A DNA stretch of 64,000 nucleotides from Wenzhouxiangella sp042310355 (GTDB taxonomy: Bacteria; Pseudomonadota; Gammaproteobacteria; Xanthomonadales; Wenzhouxiangellaceae). A program made the position numbers and the translations under genes. The notes below the pieces were generated by a model. The model searched no databases, was not told the DNA's origin, and saw only the letters and a program-made list of their open reading frames with translations. The stretch spans positions 1 to 64,000 of the forward strand of contig NZ_JBHJMR010000001.1 of the NCBI RefSeq assembly GCF_042310355.1, given 5' to 3'. Below, one piece after another: positions 26,527 to 35,050 of this stretch (position 1 is the stretch's first letter; each line of letters begins with the position of its first letter).

Positions 26527-27584
26527 GCACCACCCGCGTCATGATCATGGCCGCCGGCACCGGTGGGCATATCTTCCCGGGCCTGGCGGTGGCCGAAGTG
26601 CTGCGTGACCGCGGTGTCGAGGTCAGCTGGCTGGGCACGCCCGCGGGGCTGGAGAATCGCCTGGTGCCGGCTGCCGGCTTCGAGCTCGAACGCATTGCCA
26701 TCTCCGGCCTGCGCGGCCGGGGCCTGGTGGGCTGGCTGGCCGCGCCCTGGCGCGTGTTCAAGGCCGTTCTCCAGGCCAGGGCCCTGATTCGCAAACATCG
26801 TCCGCACTGCGTGCTGAGCATGGGTGGATACGTAGCCGGTCCCGGCGGGGTCGCCGCCCGGCTCCAGGGCGTTCCGCTGGTCATCCATGAACAGAATGCC
26901 GTCGCCGGCTTGACCAACCGCTGGTTGCGACCGCTGGCCCGGCGCGTCATGACGGGCTTCCCCGAAACCTTGCCGCGCGGTGAGCACGTCGGCAACCCGG
27001 TGCGGCAGCATATCGCGGCGCTGGCGGAGCCGGATCGGCGCTTCGAACACCGCGACGGACCGCTGTGCCTGCTGGTCGTCGGCGGCAGCCTGGGCGCTCG
27101 CGCCTTCTCCCGGGTGATTCCCGACGCGATCTCGCGCCTGCCCGATTCGCGCCGTCCGCGCGTCGTCCACCAGGCCGGTCGTCAGCTCGAGGCAACCCGG
27201 AAGGCCTACGAGGAAGCCGGGGTCGAAGGCGAGGTGGTCGAGTTCATCGACGATATGGCTTCAGCCTGGGCCGAAGCCGACGTGGCGGTATGCCGAGCCG
27301 GCGCGCTGACCGTCGCCGAGCTCGCTGCAGCGGGCCTGGCTGCCGTGCTGGTGCCCTTTCCGTACGCGGTCGACGATCACCAGTTCGACAACGGTCGCTA
27401 CCTGGCCGACGGCAAGGCCGCATGGCTGGTGCGCGAGAGCGAGTTCGACGCGCGCTGGCTGGCCGAGCACCTTGCCGCGATGACGCGCGGGCAGTTGCTC
27501 GCCATGGCCCGCAATGCACGCGGAATGGCTCGCGATGCCGCCGCCGAAGCGGTCGCGGATGCCTGCCTGGAGGTGGCGGCATGA
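26523..27584 (+). CDS. murG: Lipid II synthase MurG (GlcNAc transferase)
   Basis: 353 aa GT-B glycosyltransferase at the inner membrane that adds GlcNAc to lipid I. Markers: GTGGHIFPGLAVAE near the N-terminus (first G loop), MGGYVAGPGGVAA, HEQNAVAG, and in the C-terminal domain VVGGSLGARAFS and CRAGALTVAELAAAG. Starts and ends in ATGA overlaps with ftsW and murC. Confidence 0.97.
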   Translation: MSTTRVMIMAAGTGGHIFPGLAVAEVLRDRGVEVSWLGTPAGLENRLVPAAGFELERIAISGLRGRGLVGWLAAPWRVFKAVLQARALIRKHRPHCVLSMGGYVAGPGGVAARLQGVPLVIHEQNAVAGLTNRWLRPLARRVMTGFPETLPRGEHVGNPVRQHIAALAEPDRRFEHRDGPLCLLVVGGSLGARAFSRVIPDAISRLPDSRRPRVVHQAGRQLEATRKAYEEAGVEGEVVEFIDDMASAWAEADVAVCRAGALTVAELAAAGLAAVLVPFPYAVDDHQFDNGRYLADGKAAWLVRESEFDARWLAEHLAAMTRGQLLAMARNARGMARDAAAEAVADACLEVAA

Positions 27585-29008
27585 ATACTCGCGCGCAGGC
27601 ACCGAACCTGATGCACCGCACGCGCCGCATCCACCTGGTCGGCATTGGCGGCGCGGGCATGTGCGGCATCGCCGAGGTCCTGATCAACCTGGGATTCGAG
27701 GTCAGCGGTTCCGACCTTCAGCGTTCCACGACCGTGGCGCGCCTGGAACAGCTGGGCGCCGACATTCGCATCGGGCATGCCGAAGCGCATCTCGGTCAAG
27801 CCGACGTGGTCGTCGTCTCGGGCGCCGTGCCGGAAGACAACCCCGAAGTGATTGCCGCTCGCAGGCGGCGCATCCCCGTCATTGCCCGGGCCGAGATGCT
27901 GGGCGAGTTGATGCGCTTTCGCCAGGGCATTGCCGTGGCCGGAACGCACGGCAAGACCACAACCACCTCGCTCATCGCGACCCTGCTGGCCGAGGGCGGG
28001 CTGGATCCGACCTTCATCGTCGGCGGGCTGGTCAACGCCTTCGGAACCGGGGCGCGCCTGGGCGGCGGGCAGTATCTGGTTGCCGAGGCCGACGAATCGG
28101 ACGGCTCCTTTCTCAAGCTGCAGCCGGTGATCTCGCTGGTGACCAATATCGACCGCGATCACCTCGACGCCTACCAGGGCAGCTTCGACCAGCTGCAGGG
28201 TGCGTTCCTGGAGTTTCTCCACCACCTGCCGTTCTTCGGTGTCGCGGTGCTGTGCATCGACGATGCGCACGTCGCCGAGCTGGTGCCGGAGGTCGGCCGG
28301 GCGGTCGTCACCTACGGCCTCGACGAGCACGCCGACGTGCGCGCCACGAACGTTCGCCAACAGGGCCGGCACATGCATTTCGACCTGTGGCTGCCGGGTG
28401 AAGAGGCCGCCCGTGCGGTCAGCCTGGCCCAGCCCGGGCGGCACAACGTGCTCAACGCGCTCGGGGCCGCGGCGGTGGCTTGCGAAATCGGTATCTCGCC
28501 CGAGGCGATCGTGCGCGGTCTCGAGGGCTTCGGCGGCATCGGCCGGCGATTCGCCGAGATCGGCCCGCTCGACGTGGCTGGGCGCCAGGTCCTGGCTTTC
28601 GAGGACTACGGTCACCACCCGACCGAACTCGAGGCGGTCATCCAGGCGGCCCGGGACGGTTGGCCGGACCGGCGCCTGCTGCTGTTCTTCCAGCCGCACC
28701 GCTACACCCGCACCCGCGACCAGTTCGATGACTTCGCGCGCGTGCTTTCCAGCGCCGATTCCCTGGTGCTGGCCGATCTCTACCCGGCCGGGGAAGCCGC
28801 GCTGGCGGGAATCGATTCGGACGCGCTGGCGCGGGCCGTCGGTCGCCGGCGGGAGCTGCCCGTCACGCGCGTCGGCGCGGTGGACGAGGCGGTTGACGTC
28901 CTGCCCGATCTGGTCGCCGACGGCGATCTGCTGCTGGTCATGGGCGCCGGCGATGTCGGCCGGCTGGGTGCATTGTTGAAAGCACGCTACGCGGAGGAGG
29001 CGGCATGA
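27581..29008 (+). CDS. murC: UDP-MurNAc:L-alanine ligase
   Basis: 475 aa from ATG at 27581. Motifs: RRIHLVGIGGAGMCGIAEVL (Rossmann-like UDP-binding start), P-loop VAGTHGKTTTTSLI (about residue 117), EADESDGSF and the C-terminal EDYGHHPTEL and FQPHRYTRT. It adds L-Ala, the first stem-peptide residue. ATGA overlaps with murG and ddlB. Confidence 0.97.
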   Translation: MNTRAQAPNLMHRTRRIHLVGIGGAGMCGIAEVLINLGFEVSGSDLQRSTTVARLEQLGADIRIGHAEAHLGQADVVVVSGAVPEDNPEVIAARRRRIPVIARAEMLGELMRFRQGIAVAGTHGKTTTTSLIATLLAEGGLDPTFIVGGLVNAFGTGARLGGGQYLVAEADESDGSFLKLQPVISLVTNIDRDHLDAYQGSFDQLQGAFLEFLHHLPFFGVAVLCIDDAHVAELVPEVGRAVVTYGLDEHADVRATNVRQQGRHMHFDLWLPGEEAARAVSLAQPGRHNVLNALGAAAVACEIGISPEAIVRGLEGFGGIGRRFAEIGPLDVAGRQVLAFEDYGHHPTELEAVIQAARDGWPDRRLLLFFQPHRYTRTRDQFDDFARVLSSADSLVLADLYPAGEAALAGIDSDALARAVGRRRELPVTRVGAVDEAVDVLPDLVADGDLLLVMGAGDVGRLGALLKARYAEEAA

Positions 29009-29934
29009 ACCTCGGCGACCCACGCCAATTCGGCCAGGTGGCCCTGGTCGTCGGCGGCGAAAGCGGCGAGCGCGAAGTCTCGCTCCGGGGCGGGCGTGCC
29101 GTCGCGGCGGCGATGGAAACGCTCGGCATCCAGTTCAGCGTGGTCGATGGCGCGCGCCGCCTGCTCGAGCACGTCGCCGCCGGCCACTACGACCGCGTGT
29201 TCAACCTCCTGCATGGGCGCGGCGGCGAGGACGGCACCCTGCAGGGTGCGCTGAGCATCTACGGCGTGCCGGTCACCGGCTCGGGCGTGCTCGCCTCGGC
29301 CCTGACCATGGACAAGTTGCAGAGCAAGCGGATCCTGACCGCCTGCGGCCTGCCGACCCCGGAGTGGGCGGTGGCCCGCAAGGCCGAAGACGCGGAGCGC
29401 ATTCTCCAGGCCCTGGCGCCGCCGCTGTTCGTCAAGCCGGCGCGCGAGGGCTCGAGCCTGGGCATGAGCCGGGTGAGCGAAGCGGTGCAGCTGGCACCCG
29501 CTCTCGAAAAGGCCCTGTCGCACGATTCGACGGTGCTGGTCGAGCGCATGATCGAGGGGCGCGAGTACACCGCGGCCATCCTCGGCGAGCGGGTGTTGCC
29601 GCTGATCCGGCTCGAGACCCCGCGCGAGTTCTACGACTACGAAGCGAAATACGAATCCGGCGACACGCTGTATCGCTGCCCCTGCGGTCTGGACGCGGCC
29701 GGCGAGTCGCGCCTGGCCGACCTGTGCCTGGACGCCTTCCGGGTGCTCGGCACCTCGGGCTGGGGCCGGGTGGATTTGATGATGGATAACGACGGGCAGC
29801 CCTGGCTGCTGGAGGTGAACACGACACCGGGCATGACCGATCACTCGCTCATGCCGATGGCCGCGAAAGCGGCGGGAATCGAATTCGAGGAACTGGTATG
29901 GCGGATTCTGGAAACCAGCCTGAACGCGCAGTGA
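29005..29934 (+). CDS. ddlB: D-alanine:D-alanine ligase
   Basis: 309 aa ATP-grasp enzyme that makes D-Ala-D-Ala for MurF. Visible motifs: GGESGEREVSLRGG, NLLHGRGGEDGTLQG, FVKPAREGSSLGMSRV, and the metal-binding end WLLEVNTTPGMTDHSLMP. In murC-ddlB-ftsQ order as in E. coli; no murB is present between murC and ddlB. The 3' end overlaps ftsQ by 37 bp. Confidence 0.96.
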   Translation: MNLGDPRQFGQVALVVGGESGEREVSLRGGRAVAAAMETLGIQFSVVDGARRLLEHVAAGHYDRVFNLLHGRGGEDGTLQGALSIYGVPVTGSGVLASALTMDKLQSKRILTACGLPTPEWAVARKAEDAERILQALAPPLFVKPAREGSSLGMSRVSEAVQLAPALEKALSHDSTVLVERMIEGREYTAAILGERVLPLIRLETPREFYDYEAKYESGDTLYRCPCGLDAAGESRLADLCLDAFRVLGTSGWGRVDLMMDNDGQPWLLEVNTTPGMTDHSLMPMAAKAAGIEFEELVWRILETSLNAQ

Positions 29935-30665
29935 GGCCGGCCTGGCTGGCCAGCGCGGTCCTCGCCGGCCTGGCGTTGCTGCTCGCGCTGTGGCTGCGTT
30001 CCGGGCTGATCGGCAGCGAACAGTGGCCGATTCGCTGGCTGGATGTGGCCGGTGAGCTCGAGCGCACCAGCGCCAGCCAGGTCAGGGGCGCGGTCGCCGA
30101 CGAGGCTTCACAGGGCTTCTTCGCCGCCGATCTCGAGGACTTGCGCGCCCGGGTCGAGGCCTTGCCCTGGGTCGCGCGCGCCGAGGTCAGCCGGGAATGG
30201 CCGGATGCCCTGCTGATCGAGATCGCCGAGCACCGTCCGGTGGCGCGCTGGAACGAGGATCGCTTGTTCAGCGATCGCGGCGAGGTCTTCAGCGTCAGCG
30301 GTAGCGAGGGCATGCAGGGCCTGGCGAAGCTTCGCGGGCCGGAGTCGCGCGACGACGACGTGCTCGAGCGCTGGCAGGCGATGCGCCGCCGGCTGGGTAG
30401 TGTCGGGCGTGACGTGGCTGAGTTGAGCGTCGACGAACGCGGGGCCTGGGTCGTCGTTCTCGACAACGACGTCACGCTGGTGCTCGGACGCGAGCAGGTC
30501 GATCAGCGCCTGGATCGCTACATCAGCGCACAGGCGGCCCTGGCCGAGCTGGAACGGCCGGTCCGGCGCATCGACATGCGCTACACCAACGGCCTGGCGG
30601 TGCGCTGGGCCGAGACGCCGAACGACAACGAAACGGACAAGGGAGAACAGGCGAGCCATGGCTAA
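29898..30665 (+). CDS. ftsQ: Cell division protein FtsQ
   Basis: 255 aa. One transmembrane helix (about 17-36, LASAVLAGLALLLALWL), a POTRA domain (about 45-115, with WLDVAGELERTSASQV and LPWVARAEVSREWPDAL), then the FtsQ beta domain. It recruits FtsL and FtsB and regulates FtsWI. The start lies 37 bp inside ddlB and the stop overlaps ftsA by 8 bp. Confidence 0.93.
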   Translation: MADSGNQPERAVRPAWLASAVLAGLALLLALWLRSGLIGSEQWPIRWLDVAGELERTSASQVRGAVADEASQGFFAADLEDLRARVEALPWVARAEVSREWPDALLIEIAEHRPVARWNEDRLFSDRGEVFSVSGSEGMQGLAKLRGPESRDDDVLERWQAMRRRLGSVGRDVAELSVDERGAWVVVLDNDVTLVLGREQVDQRLDRYISAQAALAELERPVRRIDMRYTNGLAVRWAETPNDNETDKGEQASHG

Positions 30666-31887
30666 ACGACCGGAAAAATCGTTGGTCGTCGGACTCGATA
30701 TCGGCACCAGCAAGATCGTCGCCATCGTCGGCGAAGTGCAGTCGGACGGGCAGGTCGAGGTGGTCAGCCTCGGCTCGCATCCGTCGCGCGGCCTCAAGCG
30801 CGGCGTGGTGGTCGACATCGAGTCGACCGAACAGTCGATCCAGCGTGCCATCGAGGAGGCCGAGCTGATGGCCGATTGCCAGATCCACTCGGTTTTCGCC
30901 GGCATCGCCGGCAGCCACATCAGCTCGCTGAATTCGCACGGCGCCGTGGCCATCCGCGACAAGGAAGTCACCGACGGCGACGTCGAGCGCGTGCTCGAGT
31001 CGGCCCGGGCGGTGGCCATTCCGGCCGATCAGCGCATCCTGCACGTGCTGCCGCAGGAGTACGTCATCGACTCGACCGACGGCATCCGCCAGCCGGTGGG
31101 CATGTCGGGCGTGCGCCTCGAGGCCCGCGTGCACCTGGTGACCGCCGCGGTGAGTGCCGTGCAGAACGTCACCAAGTGCGTGGCGCGCTGCGGGCTGCAG
31201 GTCGACGACCTGATCCTGCAGCAACTGGCTTCGAGCTACGCCGTGCTCAGCGAAGACGAAAAGGACCTCGGGATCGGCCTGGTCGACATCGGCGCGGGCA
31301 CCACCGACATCGCCGTGTTCACCGAGGGCGCGATCCGCTATACCGCCTGCATCCCGATTGCCGGCGACCTGGTGACCAACGACATCGCCGTGGCCCTGCG
31401 CACGCCGACGGTGCACGCCGAGGAAATCAAGATCAAGTACGCCTGCGCGCTCGAGCAGATGGCCAGTTCCGACGAGACCATCCAGGTGCCGAGCGTCGGC
31501 GACCGGCCGCCACGGCGGCTCGAGCGCCAGACCCTGGCGCAGGTAGTCGAGGCGCGCTATCGCGAGCTGTTTCATCACGTCCACAAGCAGCTGCGGCAGT
31601 CCGGTTTCGAATCGAGGATTCCGGCCGGCCTGGTGCTGACCGGCGGCGGCTCGAAGATGGAGGGCGTGGTCGAACTGGCCGAGGAGATCCTGCACATGCC
31701 GGTGCGCCTGGGCGCACCCCAGCACGTCACGGGCTTGTCGGAAGTGGTCAACAACCAGATCCACTCCACCGGAGTGGGCTTGCTGATCTACGGCAGCCGT
31801 ATGGACACACCCCGACGCACCGGACTGGCGCGTGGCGGCGAGAGCCTCTGGAACCGGATCAAGAACTGGTTCCAGGGAGAGTTTTGA
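30658..31887 (+). CDS. ftsA: Cell division protein FtsA
   Basis: 409 aa actin-like ATPase that tethers FtsZ to the membrane. VVGLDIGTSKIVAIVGE is the phosphate-1 loop, GIGLVDIGAGTTDIAVF the phosphate-2 loop and GLVLTGGGSKMEGV the adenosine motif. The last residues (LWNRIKNWFQGEF) form the amphipathic membrane-targeting helix. A 173-bp gap with no gene follows before ftsZ. Confidence 0.97.
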   Translation: MAKRPEKSLVVGLDIGTSKIVAIVGEVQSDGQVEVVSLGSHPSRGLKRGVVVDIESTEQSIQRAIEEAELMADCQIHSVFAGIAGSHISSLNSHGAVAIRDKEVTDGDVERVLESARAVAIPADQRILHVLPQEYVIDSTDGIRQPVGMSGVRLEARVHLVTAAVSAVQNVTKCVARCGLQVDDLILQQLASSYAVLSEDEKDLGIGLVDIGAGTTDIAVFTEGAIRYTACIPIAGDLVTNDIAVALRTPTVHAEEIKIKYACALEQMASSDETIQVPSVGDRPPRRLERQTLAQVVEARYRELFHHVHKQLRQSGFESRIPAGLVLTGGGSKMEGVVELAEEILHMPVRLGAPQHVTGLSEVVNNQIHSTGVGLLIYGSRMDTPRRTGLARGGESLWNRIKNWFQGEF

Positions 31888-32060
31888 GATGGAACCAGCG
31901 GTTCCAACGAGTGTATGCCCGAACTCGATGTACCTCGGGCAAGGCATGGGAGCGGCACAAAGCGTCCAGCAAGAAGACGCGTGCCGTCATCCCTTTGAAG
32001 AAGTATTCCGGAATGACCGGATTTTGTTGATCGACATGGCGAGCGAAAGGAGAAACCGAC

Positions 32061-33233
32061 ATGCCTTTTGAACTGATCGAAAACTACACACCCGGAGCGA
32101 CCATCAAGGTCGTCGGGATCGGCGGAGGCGGCGGCAACGCTGTCAACCAGATGGTCGAGCAGGCCATCGAGGGCGTCGAATTCATCTGCGTCAACACCGA
32201 CTCGCAGGCCTTGCGCAATTTTGCGGGCAAGACCACCCTGCAGATCGGCTCTGGCGTGACCAAGGGCCTGGGCGCCGGTGCCAACCCCGAAGTGGGGCGC
32301 CAGTCGGCGCTGGAGGACCGCGACCGCATCAGCGAGATGCTCGAAGGCTGCGATATGGTCTTCATCACCGCCGGCATGGGCGGCGGGACCGGGACGGGTG
32401 CCGCACCCGTGGTCGCGCAGACCGCCAAGGAGATGGGCATTCTCACGGTGGCCGTGGTCACCAAGCCCTTCCCCTTCGAGGGCCAGCGTCGTGGCGCCGT
32501 GGCCCAGCAGGGTATCGACGAGCTGTCGCACCACGTCGACTCCCTGATCACCATTCCCAACGGCAAGCTGCTGAGCGTGCTGGGCGCGGAAATCACCCTG
32601 CTCGACGCGTTCAAGTCGGCCAACCAGGTGCTTTCCGGTGCCGTTCAGGGCATCGCCGAACTGATCACCCGGCCGGGGCTGATCAACGTCGACTTCGCCG
32701 ACGTGCGCACGGTGATGAGCGAAATGGGCATGGCGATGATGGGTGCCGGTACGGCCAAGGGCGAGGATCGTGCCCTGATGGCGGCTCAGTCAGCCATCGG
32801 ATCGCCGTTGCTCGAAGACGTCGACCTCAACGGAGCCTGCGGCATCCTGGTCAACGTCACCGCCGGCATGAACCTGAGCATGAAGGAGTTCGAGGAGGTG
32901 GGCACCACCGTTGCCGACCTCGCCAGCGAGGATGCCACCGTGGTCATCGGCACGGTTATCGACCCGGACATGAACGACGAACTGCGCGTGACTGTTGTGG
33001 CCACGGGCCTGGGATCGCAGCGCCCAAAGCGCCAGGAGCGGCCGATGCAAGTCGTCCGCACCGGAACCGATAACCGACCCGCCTTCCGCGCCAACGAGGA
33101 CGACGAGCCGGGCGGTGCCGCCGAAGGCCGGGCAGAGGACGGCCGGCCGGGTGAAAGCCGCAAGCTGTTCGGAGAGCAGAAGGAGATGGACTACCTGGAC
33201 ATCCCGGCTTTCCTGCGCAACCAGGCGGACTGA
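32061..33233 (+). CDS. ftsZ: Cell division protein FtsZ
   Basis: 390 aa tubulin-like GTPase. IKVVGIGGGGGNAVNQM opens the GTP-binding domain, GGGTGTGAAPVVAQ is the tubulin signature (T4) loop, and the T7 loop (NVDFADVRTVM) supplies catalytic Asp. A variable acidic linker (about 320-370) ends in the conserved C-terminal peptide DYLDIPAFLR, which binds FtsA and ZipA. GAAAGGAG lies before the ATG. A strong terminator follows. Confidence 0.98.
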   Translation: MPFELIENYTPGATIKVVGIGGGGGNAVNQMVEQAIEGVEFICVNTDSQALRNFAGKTTLQIGSGVTKGLGAGANPEVGRQSALEDRDRISEMLEGCDMVFITAGMGGGTGTGAAPVVAQTAKEMGILTVAVVTKPFPFEGQRRGAVAQQGIDELSHHVDSLITIPNGKLLSVLGAEITLLDAFKSANQVLSGAVQGIAELITRPGLINVDFADVRTVMSEMGMAMMGAGTAKGEDRALMAAQSAIGSPLLEDVDLNGACGILVNVTAGMNLSMKEFEEVGTTVADLASEDATVVIGTVIDPDMNDELRVTVVATGLGSQRPKRQERPMQVVRTGTDNRPAFRANEDDEPGGAAEGRAEDGRPGESRKLFGEQKEMDYLDIPAFLRNQAD

Positions 33234-33280
33234 AGAGGCGGAAGGGAGCTTCAGCCGACTGTGCCGGTCGGAAATGCAAC

Positions 33281-33331
33281 CGTCGGCACGGGCGTTCGAC
33301 TCGCCACGAACGCCCGTGCCGACCGGTTTTT
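33281..33331 (+). terminator. Rho-independent terminator after ftsZ
   Basis: An 18-bp perfect stem (33281-33298 with 33307-33324) around an 8-nt loop, then TTTTT at 33327-33331. It marks the end of the dcw transcript and separates lpxC. Confidence 0.92.
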
Positions 33332-33456
33332 GACCGCCGCATGACTGCCGCTGTGGTTTTTCGGCAACATCTGTGGCGGATTTCACGAAAAATTGCTTTT
33401 TTGCTACAGTTGCCTGTGCTATGCTCCGCGGCGTCTACCAGCAATCGGTCAACGTA

Positions 33457-34371
33457 GTGATCCGCCAAAGAACACTCAAGAATGTTATCCGCGCCACGGG
33501 CGTAGGCCTGCACACCGGGGAAAAAGTCCTGATGACGCTGCGCCCTGCGCCGGCCAACAGCGGGATCGTTTTCCGCCGCGTCGACCTCGATCCGGTCGCC
33601 GAAATCAAGGCTGACCCGCACCTGGTTCGCGACACCGCCCTGTCGACCACCCTGGTCAACGACAACGGCGTGCGCGTGGCCACGATCGAACACCTGATGT
33701 CGGCCCTGGCCGGCCTGGGCATCGACAATCTCTATATCGATCTCAGCGCCGCCGAAGTGCCGATCATGGACGGCAGCGCCGGCCCCTTTGCCTTCCTGAT
33801 CCAGTCGGCCGGCATCGCCGAGCAGAACGCGGCCAAGCGCTTCATTCGCCTGAAGAAGACCGTCGAGGTGCGCGACGAGGATCGCTGGGCGCGCTTCGAG
33901 CCGCACGAGGGATTCCGCGTCAACTTCACCATCGAGTTCGACCATCCGGTGATCCGCTCGCATTCCTGCAAGGCCGACGTCGAGTTTTCCACCACCTCCT
34001 ACCTCAAGGAAGTGGCGCGGGCGCGCACCTTCGGGTTCATGCGCGATATCGAGTATCTGCGCCAGCGCAACCTGGTGCTCGGCGGCAGCCTCGACAACGC
34101 CGTGGTGCTCGACGACTACCGGGTGCTCAACGAGAACGGCCTGCGCTACGAGGACGAGTTCGTCAAGCACAAGGTACTCGACGCCATCGGTGACCTGTAC
34201 CTGCTCAACCGCAACCCCATCGGCGCCTTCTTCGGCCACAAGTCGGGCCACGAGCTCAACAACCAGCTCGTGCGCCAGGTGCTCGCCGACCAGGAAGCCT
34301 GGGAAGAGGTGACCTTCGAAGACGACGAAACGGCGCCGATTTCCTATGTTCAGCCGGCGCAAGCGGTCTGA
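33457..34371 (+). CDS. lpxC: UDP-3-O-acyl-N-acetylglucosamine deacetylase
   Basis: 304 aa from GTG at 33457, aligning with E. coli LpxC from its first residues (IRQRTLKNVIRATGVGLHTG) and matching its 305-aa length; the ATG at 33421 would add 12 residues. It is the committed, zinc-dependent step of lipid A synthesis. Zinc ligands are in TIEHLMSAL and KHKVLDAIGD, and the catalytic His in KSGHELNN. Separated from ftsZ by a terminator, so it has its own promoter; followed by a terminator. Confidence 0.96.
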   Translation: MIRQRTLKNVIRATGVGLHTGEKVLMTLRPAPANSGIVFRRVDLDPVAEIKADPHLVRDTALSTTLVNDNGVRVATIEHLMSALAGLGIDNLYIDLSAAEVPIMDGSAGPFAFLIQSAGIAEQNAAKRFIRLKKTVEVRDEDRWARFEPHEGFRVNFTIEFDHPVIRSHSCKADVEFSTTSYLKEVARARTFGFMRDIEYLRQRNLVLGGSLDNAVVLDDYRVLNENGLRYEDEFVKHKVLDAIGDLYLLNRNPIGAFFGHKSGHELNNQLVRQVLADQEAWEEVTFEDDETAPISYVQPAQAV

Positions 34372-34400
34372 GGGGTTTCGGCTGTAAGCTAGATCGTGAA

Positions 34401-34426
34401 GCGGGCGCTGCGGCGCCCGTTTTTGT
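34401..34426 (+). terminator. Rho-independent terminator after lpxC
   Basis: A GC-rich stem (CGGGCGC / GCGCCCG) around a 4-nt loop followed by TTTTT at about 34420-34424, 30 bp after the lpxC stop. Confidence 0.85.
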
Positions 34427-34438
34427 TTGGGGCGCCGG

Positions 34439-34595
34439 AATGACCAATTTTCAAGCACCAAGGACCAAACAAACTCCGAATGTTCGATGACCAATGCTAC
34501 AAACAGGAGGCGCCGCCCCGGCGGCTCGTGCTTCGGTCATTTGATCATTGAGAATTGGTCCTTGTTTGAAAATTGGAATTTGGTCATTGGTCATT
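34439..34595. repeat. Palindromic short-repeat array 2
   Basis: Opposed arms built from AATGACCAA, CAATTTTCAA and AAGGACCAA words (34439-34497) and their reverse complements (34539-34595), imperfect in spacing. The right arm ends exactly on the first base of the TAA stop of the minus-strand dciA-like gene. Shares word content with array 5 at 56800-57066. Confidence 0.75.
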
Positions 34596-34912
34596 TAGCG
34601 GATCCCGGGAACTACAATCACCCGCGTCCCCTCCAGCCTCTCGTCGAGCTGGCGATTGGCTTCCCGCAGCAGATCATCGGCCATCAGGCGGGCGCGGCTG
34701 GCCCAGGCGGGGCTGGTGGCGGCCAGCACCAGGGTCTTGCCCTCGATGCAGGCCAGCCCGATGTGCTCGCGCATGCTCCCGGGCAGGACCTGGCGCAGGC
34801 TGGCGTCGAGCTGGTCGAGCGCGCGGGCGGTGGCCAGCAGGCGCCCCAGCCCGTCGTGTTTCGACGAGATCTCCGTGATCGGGCGCTCGGATCGGTGCCT
34901 GCTTGCTGCCAT
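34595..34912 (-). CDS. DUF721/DciA-like protein
   Basis: 105 aa. The DUF721 core is recognisable (LDASLRQVLPGSMREHIGLACIEGKTLVLAATSPAWASRARL). The DciA family loads the replicative helicase in bacteria lacking DnaC; this short version carries mainly the KH-like domain. It is divergent from secA, which is a frequent neighbour of DUF721 genes. Function is by family and context only. Confidence 0.75.
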   Translation of the reverse strand: MAASRHRSERPITEISSKHDGLGRLLATARALDQLDASLRQVLPGSMREHIGLACIEGKTLVLAATSPAWASRARLMADDLLREANRQLDERLEGTRVIVVPGIR

Positions 34913-35050
34913 CGGATGCCCTCGAGCCGAAAGCCTGCAGTTTAACCCCCCGGGCGGCTACAATGGCAGGCTGTGCTTGCACCCATGCGGTGCCGACCCC
35001 AAGTAAATTCACTTCGGGAAGAACCACTTCTTCAAGACGACGGACAATTC

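Noticed and set aside
33393..33425. lpxC promoter
   Set aside because: A TATGCT box is present, but no -35 element falls at an acceptable spacing, so it was not listed.
34941..34964. secA promoter at TACAAT
   Set aside because: The -10-like box lacks a suitably spaced -35 partner.
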